24,976 nt of DNA from Kiritimatiellia bacterium (GCA_016295275.1 JAEDLN010000008.1:1-24976), one strand, 5' to 3'. Shown: positions 15,622-24,350, counted from the stretch's first letter. Notes: a model not told the origin generated them from the sequence alone. Made by a program: numbers and translations.

Positions 15622-17895
15622 TCAGGCTTCACTGCGCAGGGCTTTTGCAGCCTGCGTCATGTTTTCCAGAGAAGGAATCGTTTCAGCCCAGCCACGCGTC
15701 TTGAGACCGCAATCCGGATTAACCCAGAGCTTGTCAGGATCGACCTTTTGCAGAATCTTGCGCAACTGACCGAGAATTTCATCGGTCGAGGGGATGCGCG
15801 GAGAGTGAATGTCGTACACGCCGGGTCCAACCGCCGTGCGGAAGTGCGCAGCGGCAAGCGCATCGAGAATGGTGAGATCGGCACGCGAGGCCTCGAAGGA
15901 AATCACATCGGCATCCATGGCGTCGATATCGGCAATGATGTCGTTGAACTCCGAATAACACATGTGGGTGTGGATCTGCGTACCGGGCTTGACGCCGCTG
16001 TGGACGAGACGGAAGGCTGGAATGGCCCAGTCGAGATAGGCGCAATGCCAGTCGCTCTTGCGCAAGGGAAGCTTTTCGCGAAGGGCCGCTTCGTCAATCT
16101 GAATGATGCGGATGCCGTGCGCTTCCAGATCGAGTACCTCATCGCGAATGGCCAGCGCAATTTGCTCGGTGCTCCGGCGAATGGGAATGTCTTCGCGGGG
16201 GAACGACCAGTTGAGAATGGTCACCGGACCCGTGAGCATGCCCTTGACAGGCTTCTTCGAGAGGCTTTGGGCGTAGACCGCCATGTCAACGGTCATTGGC
16301 GCCCGACGGGAGACATCGCCCCAAATGACGGGCGGCTTGACGCAACGGGTGCCGTAGCTCTGCACCCAGCCGTTGGAGGTGAAACGGAACCCGGCAAGAT
16401 GCTCGCCGAAGAACTCCACCATGTCGTTGCGCTCGAACTCGCCATGGACAAGAACATCAAGTCCGATCTTCTCCTGCTGTTCGATGCAACGCTTGGTTTC
16501 CGCTTTGTTGAAGGCATCGTATTCCGCGGCGCTCTTGGTCCCCTTCCGGAAGGCGGCGCGATTGGCACGAACATCGGCGGTTTGCGGGAAAGAGCCGATG
16601 GTCGTGGTGGGGAACTTCGGCAACTTCAACTCGGAAGCTTGAATGGCCGCACGCTCGCCAAAGGCCGGACTGCGTGTGAAATCGGCCGGAGTCAGCTTCG
16701 CCAGACGCGCATCGACGGCGGCATCGGCGCTGTTCGGACGATTCGCCTCCCAAAGCGCAACATTCGCCTTGTAGGCGGCTGTTTCGCGCGGACGCTCCGC
16801 CGAACAGAGGCTCTTCAACTCGGCCAACTCGGCCAATTTCTCTTCCGCAAAGGCAAAGTAGGCCTTTTCCGCAGGAGCAAGCTTCGGCTCGTTCGCAAGC
16901 GTATACGGAACATGGAGCAGCGAACAGGAGGTGCCAAGCACGACTTCGCCGGCATGCGGCGCAATCGCTTCCAACACATCCAAAATCTTGGCATAGTTCG
17001 CACGCCAGATGTTCTTGCCGTTGACAAGCCCCGCCACCAGCAACTTGTCCTTCGGGAAACCCTGCCCCGTCACAAGCTCCAGCGTCTTGCGACCTTCTGC
17101 AAAGTCGAGCCCGATGGCATCGACGGGCAATGCCGTAAGCGCCGCATACGAATCGCGAACATCACCAAAATAGGTCTGAACCAAAACGCGCAGCCCATGC
17201 TTGTCCGCCAGAAGCTTGCTATAGAGATCGGTGAAGAACGCAACGTCTTCGGCACTCTGATCGTGGACCAAATAGGGCTCGTCAAATTGAATCCAGCCCG
17301 CATTCCGCTCGGCAAACTGCGCCAACAGCTCGCCGTAAGCCGCCAGAAGCGGTTCGGCAAAGTCGGCCGCTTGCTTGCGTCCGGTATAACGCGCCAACTT
17401 CAAGAAGGTGTAGGGTCCCGGCAATACGGGGCGTGTTTCAAAGCCGAGCGCCTTGGCTTCGTCATACTGGTCAAAAGGCTTCCGTCCCGCCAGACGAATC
17501 TCCGTATCGTCCTCCAACTCCGGCACCAAATAGTGGTAGTTGGTGTTGAACCATTTCTTCATGGCCAACGCATGCACGTCGCCCGCCGCCCCCTGATAGC
17601 CGCGAGCCATCGCAAAATACGTGTCCCGCTCATCTAGCCCCAATGCACGATAGCGCGCCGGGACGCAATTGAAAAGAACCGCCGCATCCAAAAACGTATC
17701 GTAAAACGAAAAGTCGTTCGAAGGAATGAAATCGATCCCCGCCGCCGCAACTTGACGCCAATGACGGGCCCGTAGCGCACGAGCCGTCTCTTCCAACTTC
17801 TCGCCGGTCGTCTCCTTCTTGAAATACTTCTCGATCGCAAACTTCAAGTCGCGTTGCGCACCAATGCGCGGATATCCGATAATCGATGTTCTCAT
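15622..17895 (-). CDS. metE: cobalamin-independent methionine synthase
   Basis: Transfers the methyl group of 5-methyl-THF polyglutamate to homocysteine, the last step of methionine synthesis, in the cytosol. The 757 residues match the usual length. Two related barrels are present. The zinc ligands H644, C646, E668 and C729 are seen in HTHMCYSEF, ISFEASR and NPDCGLKTR, with exactly the spacing of the E. coli enzyme (641, 643, 665, 726). The N-terminus MRTSIIGYPRIGAQRDLKFA is standard. The start ATG 17895 is decided by AAGGAGGA 7 bases upstream; the frame to 17970 is extra. The gene has its own promoter and leader and ends at a strong terminator. No MetH or B12 gene is in view. Confidence 0.97.
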   Translation of the reverse strand: MRTSIIGYPRIGAQRDLKFAIEKYFKKETTGEKLEETARALRARHWRQVAAAGIDFIPSNDFSFYDTFLDAAVLFNCVPARYRALGLDERDTYFAMARGYQGAAGDVHALAMKKWFNTNYHYLVPELEDDTEIRLAGRKPFDQYDEAKALGFETRPVLPGPYTFLKLARYTGRKQAADFAEPLLAAYGELLAQFAERNAGWIQFDEPYLVHDQSAEDVAFFTDLYSKLLADKHGLRVLVQTYFGDVRDSYAALTALPVDAIGLDFAEGRKTLELVTGQGFPKDKLLVAGLVNGKNIWRANYAKILDVLEAIAPHAGEVVLGTSCSLLHVPYTLANEPKLAPAEKAYFAFAEEKLAELAELKSLCSAERPRETAAYKANVALWEANRPNSADAAVDARLAKLTPADFTRSPAFGERAAIQASELKLPKFPTTTIGSFPQTADVRANRAAFRKGTKSAAEYDAFNKAETKRCIEQQEKIGLDVLVHGEFERNDMVEFFGEHLAGFRFTSNGWVQSYGTRCVKPPVIWGDVSRRAPMTVDMAVYAQSLSKKPVKGMLTGPVTILNWSFPREDIPIRRSTEQIALAIRDEVLDLEAHGIRIIQIDEAALREKLPLRKSDWHCAYLDWAIPAFRLVHSGVKPGTQIHTHMCYSEFNDIIADIDAMDADVISFEASRADLTILDALAAAHFRTAVGPGVYDIHSPRIPSTDEILGQLRKILQKVDPDKLWVNPDCGLKTRGWAETIPSLENMTQAAKALRSEA

Positions 17896-17902
17896 CTTCT
17901 TG

Positions 17903-17910
17903 TCCTCCTT
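17903..17910 (-). promoter_or_regulatory. strong Shine-Dalgarno site of metE
   Basis: AAGGAGGA on the minus strand lies 7 bases before ATG 17895. It settles the start and stands out because most genes in this window have weak or no such site. A small hairpin (CGGCT/AGCCG, 17918-17930) lies just upstream of it. Confidence 0.8.
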
Positions 17911-17969
17911 TGAAAATCGGCTAAAAGCCGTACAGAATAAGATTTTTTGTGGCGTAGTATAGCAAAACA

Positions 17970-18058
17970 AAACAGCATGAAAAGCACTTTTTCAACGCTG
18001 TATGCGCCCCTTGTGCAAGGAAATGCGACCATTATAGTTGTATTTCGACAAATTGCAA
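17970..18058 (-). promoter_or_regulatory. metE promoter region, one good and one possible second promoter
   Basis: On the minus strand TTGCAA (18053-18058) and a perfect TATAAT (18031-18036) are 16 bases apart. This gives a leader of about 130 bases before metE. A second pair, TTTTCA and TATACT, also 16 bases apart, lies about 75 bases nearer the gene. I recognise no known riboswitch (SAM or cobalamin) in the leader. Confidence 0.6.
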
Positions 18059-18137
18059 CCCTCCCGCACATTGCAGCCCTATCTTCCATTTTTTTGCGCT
18101 GCGCCGCCGCCCCATTGCCGCGGTGCGCTACTTTGCC

Positions 18138-18206
18138 TCGCGCCCCTCCGCCGTGCGGCTTGACGGAAGGGCGCGATACTTGGCCGCCGGGGTTCCCGGC
18201 CTCGCC
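18138..18206. repeat. composite palindromic repeat 3' of the DUF4139 gene
   Basis: It is a long-form member. GGCGCGA (18170-18176) is followed by a linker and inner stem GCCGGG-GTT-CCCGGC (18186-18200), with a decayed right outer arm. Its left arm also pairs with TCGCGCCCCTCCG (18138-18150) against CGGAAGGGCGCGA (18164-18176) with one mismatch. It lies 18 bases past the stop codon of the DUF4139 gene. Confidence 0.6.
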
Positions 18207-18224
18207 CGCCGCGATGGCGCTAAA

Positions 18225-19778
18225 TCACATTCGCACCCAAAGCCAATACGTGAACGAAACGTCGCGCGATTCACCCGCCTTGAGCTCAAACTCCCATGTC
18301 AACTCGTGTACGGAATTGACGCGCGAATCCTCCGGCGGCAAATCGTGGCATCTCGTCGGCTTGACGTCGCTCTCCACAAGCTCGCCCGAAAAAGTCTTCT
18401 TTACGCGAAGCTTCGCCGCATCCTTGCGGAAATTCGCAAGTTTCATCGTTGCGGTCACGATCTCCTTGCGGTAGTGATCGCCGTCGAAGACGAATCGCTC
18501 GTCCGCCCCAAGCGACGATATCTTCTCGGAAACAGCCTTGCCGTCGCCGCGCTCTTCGTAAACACCCTTCACCGACAGCGCCTTCGTCACTTTCACGATC
18601 GTTTCGTCGCCCGGATTCGTCCAGGCGCAGATATTCTGTCCGAGAATACGCCCCTCCTCGACAATTTCCATCGGCGCTGTCGTCAGCGGAAAATCGAACG
18701 GATTTTTCACCTTGACGGAATCCCATAGTTCCGGCGTGAATTCCGGCTGCGTCAGCCTCCCCCAGTAATCCCTCCGGTCATTGAGATCCCAATCGACCAG
18801 ACGAACGGCCTGCGTCTCTTTCGCGCCAAGCGGCATCGATAGCGTCTGGCTTTTGCCAAGTGTCACCGGACCGATTTCGCGATAGCAGATGTCCAGCCCC
18901 TCGCTCGATTCCGCAGTGCCGTACGCCGCCTCATTCGGCGCGGCATTCATCATCACGCTCTGCGACATCACCCCGCCGATTTTCTTTTCTTTGCGGTATC
19001 CGTAGGAAGCCCAAGACTGATTGTGATTGCCCTCCGCGGAATCCACCGCAGCCTTGTAGTCCGCAAACGCCACGCCACCGCCAAGCAAGGACGGAACGGT
19101 TGCGTATTTGAGATTGGGAAAACCGGAAATGAGCGACAGCTCCGCGCCGTCCCAATCCTCGAGTTCGTTGCAGACTTCGGCGGACATGAAAAGCCGGGCC
19201 TTTCCCTTTTCATCGATTGCGAGCCGGTAGGACGGCGTCCAGCTCGCGCCCGTGGTCAGGTACTCGACGGTGAACGGCTTGTCCGTTCCCGAAAAACGCC
19301 ATGATCCGCTTTCGGACGATCCTTTCACGGCAACCTTCAGCGCGGACGGAATACGGATTGTCGAGCCGCTCTTCAGCCGCAGCGTCAACTCGGCGCCATC
19401 GGCAATCAGCTTGCCGGATGCCGTGAGGACGCAATTCTTCTCGCTGCCGGCATAGGCCGTTGCCTCGATGAAGGGCTCCTTCTCGGCTTCCGAAAGAATC
19501 GGAGCGAAGTCCGCCGCCGCGCGGAACGAAACCGCAACCCCGTCCCTCACGGAGGTACGCGTAACCATCACCGGTTTGTCGGCAGAATGCCAAAACGTGC
19601 CGTAGGCGGGACGAGCCGAGTCGTCGATAACCGCCGTTCCGGTCGAGTCCGGCGTTACCTTGCGCGTCACCACGGCAAGACCGTTCTTGTAAAGACCGAC
19701 CTTGACGATCGGTGCCGCATCGCCCGCATACGCATTCAACGCCGAAATGACCATCAAAGCGACGATTCGATTTTTCAT
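18225..19778 (-). CDS. exported DUF4139-domain protein
   Basis: A 517-residue protein with a signal peptide (MKNRIVALMVISALNAYAGDAA), so it is periplasmic or surface-exposed. DUF4139 proteins share a WTPSY motif, seen here as GASWTPSYRLAIDEKGKARLFMSAEVCNELEDWDGAELSLISG with WTPSYRL at 180-186. The rest is predicted beta-rich, with a QAVRLVD stretch and a C-terminal domain (KVKNPFDFPLTTAPMEIVEEGRILGQ onward) typical of the family. The function is not established. The start ATG 19778 has AAAGGA 10 bases upstream. A run of 15 A (minus strand) lies immediately upstream of this ribosome site. It is divergent from the SGNH-Bat cluster and has a palindromic repeat right after its stop. Confidence 0.85.
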   Translation of the reverse strand: MKNRIVALMVISALNAYAGDAAPIVKVGLYKNGLAVVTRKVTPDSTGTAVIDDSARPAYGTFWHSADKPVMVTRTSVRDGVAVSFRAAADFAPILSEAEKEPFIEATAYAGSEKNCVLTASGKLIADGAELTLRLKSGSTIRIPSALKVAVKGSSESGSWRFSGTDKPFTVEYLTTGASWTPSYRLAIDEKGKARLFMSAEVCNELEDWDGAELSLISGFPNLKYATVPSLLGGGVAFADYKAAVDSAEGNHNQSWASYGYRKEKKIGGVMSQSVMMNAAPNEAAYGTAESSEGLDICYREIGPVTLGKSQTLSMPLGAKETQAVRLVDWDLNDRRDYWGRLTQPEFTPELWDSVKVKNPFDFPLTTAPMEIVEEGRILGQNICAWTNPGDETIVKVTKALSVKGVYEERGDGKAVSEKISSLGADERFVFDGDHYRKEIVTATMKLANFRKDAAKLRVKKTFSGELVESDVKPTRCHDLPPEDSRVNSVHELTWEFELKAGESRDVSFTYWLWVRM

Positions 19779-19796
19779 GTTGTCTGAATCCTTTCG

Positions 19797-19811
19797 TTTT
19801 TTTTTTTTTTT
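19797..19811. repeat. 15-base homopolymer T (A on minus strand) tract
   Basis: An uninterrupted run of 15 T on the plus strand lies 18 bases upstream of the DUF4139 ATG. Under the promoter proposed at 19842-19871 it would fall in the 5' leader. Such runs change length easily during replication. Confidence 0.9.
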
Positions 19812-19841
19812 GCGACGTGTTTTTCACCCTACTCGACAACG

Positions 19842-19871
19842 ATGCTACACCTTTTCCTCCGACGTTTTCAA
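19842..19871 (-). promoter_or_regulatory. possible promoter of the DUF4139 gene
   Basis: On the minus strand TTGAAA (19866-19871, 5 of 6) and TAGCAT (19842-19847, 4 of 6) are 18 bases apart. It is a consensus match only. Confidence 0.3.
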
Positions 19872-20106
19872 GAAATTTCGGCAACAACCGCCGGGGTCTG
19901 TCGATCTTGCCTCCTCATCCCCGCAATGCGTCCGATCCGATCTCTATGCTGCGACGTCAATCGCCGCTCCCGCGTCAATCGCAAACGCGACACCTTGCGC
20001 GAACGCCCTTATCCGTTGCATGAACTTCTTTTTCTCGTTTTTGTGGTATACTTCCGTCGTCTCTTTCCTTCGTCGTTTCATCCTCTCTCAATAATTCGGC
20101 AAAAGC
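19872..20106. other. divergent control gap with an extended -10 promoter for the SGNH-Bat cluster
   Basis: No gene is seen. On the plus strand TGGTATACT (20044-20052) is an extended -10 element without a good -35. The start would be near 20059, giving a leader of about 48 bases. Upstream, CGTCAATCGC occurs twice (19955-19964 and 19973-19982, 18 bases apart). This may be a regulator site. Confidence 0.4.
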
Positions 20107-20754
20107 ATGAAAAAGATCGTTTTGATTGGCGACTCCATCCGTATGGGATACGACCGTGAGGTGCGCGACCGTCTCAAAGATGTCGCTGACGTTTGTTTTC
20201 CCGGAGAAAATTGCCGTTTTGCACAATATATCCTTCGCTATGCAATTCTCTGGAAGGAACGTGAAAAGTGGCCGGATGACGTCGATCTGATCCACTGGAA
20301 CGCCGGTCTCTGGGATACGTGCCGCGTCCTCGGCGACGAACCCTTGACGCCGCTTCCCGTCTATCGCGATTTTGTCGTCCGCATCCATCGGAATCTCCGC
20401 ATTCTCTTTCCGAACGCCAAGCTCGCATTTGCAACCTCGACCCCCGTCCATGAAGCCGGCTATGCGATCGAACACGGCAATCGCGCCCAACGCTTCAACC
20501 GCGATATCGAAGCGTACAACGCCGTCGCCGTGGAAGAACTCGCCGCCTTGGGCGAATCCATCGACGATCTCTATTCCGTCATGGCAAAGGCGCCTCTTTC
20601 GGAACACTCCGACTGCACGCATTTCTACACGCCCGCCGGAACCGCCAGAATCAGCGAGGCCGTAACCCGCTTTCTCTGCCGAGAACTCGAGATTCCCGTT
20701 CCCGACGCCCAATCCTCCATCGTCGGCGCTTCCTCCAACGATATCGGTCTCTAA
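20107..20754 (+). CDS. SGNH/GDSL-family hydrolase
   Basis: A 215-residue cytosolic esterase-type protein (no signal peptide). Block I is LIGDSIRMGYD near the N-terminus, with the nucleophile serine in GDS. HWNAGLWD supplies the block III asparagine region. SDCTHFYTPAG near the C-terminus carries the Asp-x-x-His pair of block V. The compact length suits the acyl or acetyl esterase type that trims sugars or lipids, but the substrate cannot be read from sequence. The start ATG 20107 has only a weak ribosome site. It leads the plus-strand cluster, and the next gene begins 15 bases after its stop. Confidence 0.85.
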   Translation: MKKIVLIGDSIRMGYDREVRDRLKDVADVCFPGENCRFAQYILRYAILWKEREKWPDDVDLIHWNAGLWDTCRVLGDEPLTPLPVYRDFVVRIHRNLRILFPNAKLAFATSTPVHEAGYAIEHGNRAQRFNRDIEAYNAVAVEELAALGESIDDLYSVMAKAPLSEHSDCTHFYTPAGTARISEAVTRFLCRELEIPVPDAQSSIVGASSNDIGL

Positions 20755-20769
20755 TCGCCCTCCCCTCCC

Positions 20770-23214
20770 GTGCATTTCCTCTCTCGAATCCTCCTGGCAT
20801 TGCTCTTCCTCTTGCCGTCTGCCCTGCCGGCAAGTGCGGAAAACGTCTTGACCGCCGATATCGAACCCGAAACCGTCCTTCCCGGCGATCCGGTCAGGAT
20901 TCTGATTCGCTACAGCGGAAACGATTCCGGCGAGAATGATGTCACCTTCGAAAAAGACGACCTTCCCGGCATCTCCTCCCCCTCCACCCAGATGTCGACA
21001 ACGATCGTCAACGGGCAAATCGATAGCCGGAAGAGCTGGGGATACGTCTTCTACCCCGATCAATTGGGAACCTACGACCCGGGAACCGTCTCCCTCAAAA
21101 CAAAAACCGAAACGTTGCGGGCGCAGATCCCCCCGGTCACGGTCATCCGCCCCGCCCCGATTCCGGGCGTACGCATCTCCTTGCGCTCGATACCGGATCC
21201 CGTCATCGTCAACGATACCTTCACCCTCGAAGTGCAAATCGACGTCGCCGACGATAAAATCGCCGACCGAAACGACATTCCCGAGCTGATCATTCCGACG
21301 CTTAAGAGAATGCCGACTTCAACCCGGAATCATTCCAATCCGCCTGTCGAAGCGGCATTTCATCCGGTCGAAGATATTCTGAAGCCGCGCATGGTCGCGC
21401 AAGAGGGAGACTGCTTCTCCTTGCCCGGCTTATTTGCCCGCCCCGTCCAAATCTATCTGAAGGGCTCCCCCTTCACCGAAAACGGAACCAACTTCACACG
21501 CTATGTCCTGCCGATCGGCCCTTGGCACGCGTCGGGAGAAGGCGAATGCCTGTTTCCGCCCGTTCGCATGACGCTCCGCGGGGAGAAAACGAACGCTGCC
21601 GGACGACTCAAGTCGGAGATTGCTCTCTCCGATTCTTTCTCCCTTTCCATCGTTCCGCCTCCCGCCGAAAACCGCCCCGCCGGGTTCTTCCAGGCATCTG
21701 TCCGCACCCTTTCCGCAGACATCTCGGTCAGTACGCAATCCTGCAAAAAGGGCGATCCCATCGAACTGGCGCTCACCCTCCGCGCGGATTCCCCCCTCTT
21801 GCCATCCGTATCCGCCCCGCCGCTCGCCAAACACCCCGCCATCGCAAAATCATTCCGTATGTCCGGAGAACCGGTGCGTACCGATGACGTCAACAAGGGC
21901 TGTACCGTATTTACCTACCGCTTTCGCCCCGTTGTCGCCGGCATCGTCGATATTCCCGCCTTTTCCCTCCCTTACTTCGATCTCTCCGAAAACGTCTACA
22001 AAACCATCGAAACCCCGCCGATTCCCATTTATGTGGAAGACGCGATCGTCTCCGTCGACGCCGAAACCATCCTCTCCGCAAAGGCCGATGAAGCCTCGTC
22101 CTCCGGCCATTCCGACCGGGCCCGCACGCCATCCGGTCTCGTTTTTTCCCCGGAGGAGGGCAGCCCCCGTCCTTCCGCCCTGTCCCGAAACGACGCTCTG
22201 CTCGCCTTTCTGCTTCCGCCCCTTTTCTATTTTGCCGTTCGACTGCTTTTGATTCTCGTGCGCCGCCGCCACGCACTTTTCTCCGCCCTTCGCCGCATGA
22301 CCGCACGCGATCGCGCAACCGCCCGCATCCTAGCCGCCGAAACCCCTTCCGAAATCATGCAGGCCGTCATACGGCTCCTGCACGATCGGTACGGCATTCG
22401 CCACGCCGGTCTGACGCCCGAAGAAATCTGCCAGATTCTTTCCGCCCGAAACCTTCCGCCTGAAAACCTCGCCGAAATCAAGGCCATCCTGCTCTCCATG
22501 ACAGAGGCGCAATACCGCCCCGAAGGCAATCCGGCGAAAATCGTGCGCTCCCAACGCACCCGCCTCGCCGCCCTCTTCAAAGCCGTGCGCATCCTGACGC
22601 TCTTCGCCTCCCTTTCCTGCTGGACAGCTTCCGCAAACGCCGCCGCACCCGATGCCGGCTCCGGTTTTCACTGGCGCGAAGCCAATGCCGCCGCTTCCGC
22701 CCCCGAACGAACCCCGGAAGATTGGGCCGCCGTCGCACGCCAATATCGAGACCTAATCGACCTCGCACCGCCGCGCGCCGGTCTCTACCACAACTACGCC
22801 ATCGCCCTGCTCATGACGGATAGGCCCGAGCTCTCCGCAGGTCCGGCACTTGACGCCCTCTGCCGCGCCGAGGCCCTCTCCGGCACGACCCCCGAACTCG
22901 AAAACGATCTGCTCATCGCCTACGCCGCCCGCGCATCGCTCGCCGACGCCGATGCCGCCGCCCCCGAAACCCTCCCCTGGTACCGAACGATCCTCTCCCT
23001 CCATTACCGCTTGTCGCGGACCCAACGCTACGCCGCCTGCGCAATCGCGTGGGCGCTTCTCTGGCTTTGCCTCCTTTTCCGTCCGGGCCGTTTCCGGAAC
23101 CTCCTCCTCCTGCTGTGCTTCCTCGCCTTGCTGCTCTTCAGCGCCGGTATTCTCGCCACCGAACAGACGCTGCTTCGCCCGCTTCCCGACTGGTCAATGG
23201 AGGAAATGGCATGA
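20770..23214 (+). CDS. BatD-BatE-like fusion protein (envelope)
   Basis: An 814-residue membrane protein starting with GTG at 20770. A signal peptide (MHFLSRILLALLFLLPSALPASA) leads into several beta-sandwich segments (about 30-425) like BatD. A membrane helix (about 478-497) and a basic helical cytosolic stretch (about 498-605) follow. A second hydrophobic stretch (604-624) looks like an internal signal sequence. Then comes a TPR-like part (about 632-720, with GLYHNYAIALLMTDRPELSAGPALDALCRAEAL) and two closing helices (about 754-770, 776-796). That last third has BatE architecture without its SH3 end, so I read a BatD-BatE fusion. Bat proteins are linked with aerotolerance and envelope stress next to MoxR ATPases, but no moxR, batA or batB is in the window. 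Its stop overlaps the next ATG by four bases. Confidence 0.7.
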   Translation: MHFLSRILLALLFLLPSALPASAENVLTADIEPETVLPGDPVRILIRYSGNDSGENDVTFEKDDLPGISSPSTQMSTTIVNGQIDSRKSWGYVFYPDQLGTYDPGTVSLKTKTETLRAQIPPVTVIRPAPIPGVRISLRSIPDPVIVNDTFTLEVQIDVADDKIADRNDIPELIIPTLKRMPTSTRNHSNPPVEAAFHPVEDILKPRMVAQEGDCFSLPGLFARPVQIYLKGSPFTENGTNFTRYVLPIGPWHASGEGECLFPPVRMTLRGEKTNAAGRLKSEIALSDSFSLSIVPPPAENRPAGFFQASVRTLSADISVSTQSCKKGDPIELALTLRADSPLLPSVSAPPLAKHPAIAKSFRMSGEPVRTDDVNKGCTVFTYRFRPVVAGIVDIPAFSLPYFDLSENVYKTIETPPIPIYVEDAIVSVDAETILSAKADEASSSGHSDRARTPSGLVFSPEEGSPRPSALSRNDALLAFLLPPLFYFAVRLLLILVRRRHALFSALRRMTARDRATARILAAETPSEIMQAVIRLLHDRYGIRHAGLTPEEICQILSARNLPPENLAEIKAILLSMTEAQYRPEGNPAKIVRSQRTRLAALFKAVRILTLFASLSCWTASANAAAPDAGSGFHWREANAAASAPERTPEDWAAVARQYRDLIDLAPPRAGLYHNYAIALLMTDRPELSAGPALDALCRAEALSGTTPELENDLLIAYAARASLADADAAAPETLPWYRTILSLHYRLSRTQRYAACAIAWALLWLCLLFRPGRFRNLLLLLCFLALLLFSAGILATEQTLLRPLPDWSMEEMA
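23199..23203 (+). promoter_or_regulatory. Shine-Dalgarno site at the ATGA overlap
   Basis: GGAGG lies 7 bases before ATG 23211, inside the end of the upstream gene. It supports translational coupling of the two Bat-type genes and fixes the downstream start. Confidence 0.75.
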
Positions 23215-24350
23215 AACGAATCCTTCTCTCCTTCCTTTTTGCAGTCGGTATCGTCCACGCCGCCGAAGCGCCGGAGAACGAACCCGCCAAAGCACCCTCT
23301 CTCTCCGTCTATCTCAAGCCGGAAGCCAAAACGTACTATGTCGGACAATCTGTCGTGTTCGGCTTTTTCCTCGACTGCGCCGATAAAAATCTCGTGGACC
23401 TTGACGGCTATCGCTTTTCCAATCTCTCAAAGAGCCAATTCGACGGTCTTTCCATTGACAATTTCCGCCGCGTCTCCACGGCCCGAAGCAGTCTGCTCCA
23501 CTTCCAAACCCGCTTCGTCTTCAATCATCCCGGCACCTATTCGTTCGATTTGTCCGTAAGCGGAACCTTCCTGGAAGAAAGCACCCACAACATGTATTAC
23601 GCCCGTTCGAAATCGGTTCCCTTTACGCTGACTTCAACCGATTCCCCGGTCTACACCGTGCTTCCCGTTCCCGTCGGGCAACGCCCCGCCTCTGCCGTCG
23701 ATGCTGTCGGCTCCTATAAAATCTCCGCCGGCTTCGTTTCGACAAATTGCCCGCCCGGAGGAATCGCAACGCTGCTGTGCACCATCCGAGGTCCCGCCGC
23801 GGAGCGCATCCCGCCCGTCTTTCCCCCCTACGATCCGGGAAACGGCTTTCGAACCTACCCGCCGCGCCTCGTCAAACAAGACAATGGCGAATTGTCCTTC
23901 CTATATGACTTCGTATTGCCGTCCGAAAGCGGCACCGTTCAGCCCACCCCCTTCTCGATCGCAACCTTCGATCCGCTCTCCGCCCAATGGCAGGTGCAGA
24001 CGATTACCCTCCCGGCCTTGACCATTGCACAACCGCCCCCGCCACCCGCCAAAACGCCACCCGCTTCGAACGCCCTCGACGAGCTCCCCATCGCCCATGT
24101 GGACTCCCCGCCGCCCGCGCCGGCTCCCCCGCAAAACCCGCCCGCCCCGTCAACCGCCGGATGCGTATCCTTGCGGAACGAAACCGTGCGCATCGCCCCC
24201 GCCGCTCAGGCGCAACCCCTCTTTTCCATCCCCGCCGGAACACCGCTCCGTATCCGCGAAACCTTCGGCGACTGGTACCGCGCCCTCTGCCCCGATGGCC
24301 GTAGCGGCTGGCTCCCCGCAGACGCCGTCAATGCCACCAATTCCCGCTAG
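23211..24350 (+). CDS. exported BatD-like protein with C-terminal SH3 domain
   Basis: A 379-residue exported protein. MKRILLSFLFAVGIVHAAEA is a signal peptide. Two beta-sandwich segments (about 30-140 and 165-272) recall BatD (YVGQSVVFGFFLDC, FNHPGTYSFDLSVSG). A proline-rich linker (about 274-316) follows, and the last 60 residues form a bacterial SH3 fold (VSLRNETVRIAPAA, FSIPAGTPLRIRETFGDWYRALCPDGRSGWLPADAV). In usual Bat operons the SH3 end belongs to BatE; here it is on this protein. The start is ATG 23211, within an ATGA overlap with the upstream stop and with GGAGG 7 bases upstream. The larger frame from 23049 would run inside the fusion gene. No C-terminal membrane helix is seen. Its role is inferred from family resemblance only. 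Confidence 0.75.
   Translation: MKRILLSFLFAVGIVHAAEAPENEPAKAPSLSVYLKPEAKTYYVGQSVVFGFFLDCADKNLVDLDGYRFSNLSKSQFDGLSIDNFRRVSTARSSLLHFQTRFVFNHPGTYSFDLSVSGTFLEESTHNMYYARSKSVPFTLTSTDSPVYTVLPVPVGQRPASAVDAVGSYKISAGFVSTNCPPGGIATLLCTIRGPAAERIPPVFPPYDPGNGFRTYPPRLVKQDNGELSFLYDFVLPSESGTVQPTPFSIATFDPLSAQWQVQTITLPALTIAQPPPPPAKTPPASNALDELPIAHVDSPPPAPAPPQNPPAPSTAGCVSLRNETVRIAPAAQAQPLFSIPAGTPLRIRETFGDWYRALCPDGRSGWLPADAVNATNSR

Noticed and set aside
15568..17637. 689-residue plus-strand open frame opposite metE
   Set aside because: It is antisense to a fully conserved metE with all zinc ligands and has no recognisable motif.
17896..18030. SAM or cobalamin riboswitch before metE
   Set aside because: None of the conserved core words or stems of those classes could be found in the leader.
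19975..21237. 420-residue minus-strand open frame opposite the SGNH and BatD genes
   Set aside because: It is glycine- and aspartate-rich shadow sequence with no motif; the plus strand holds the real genes.
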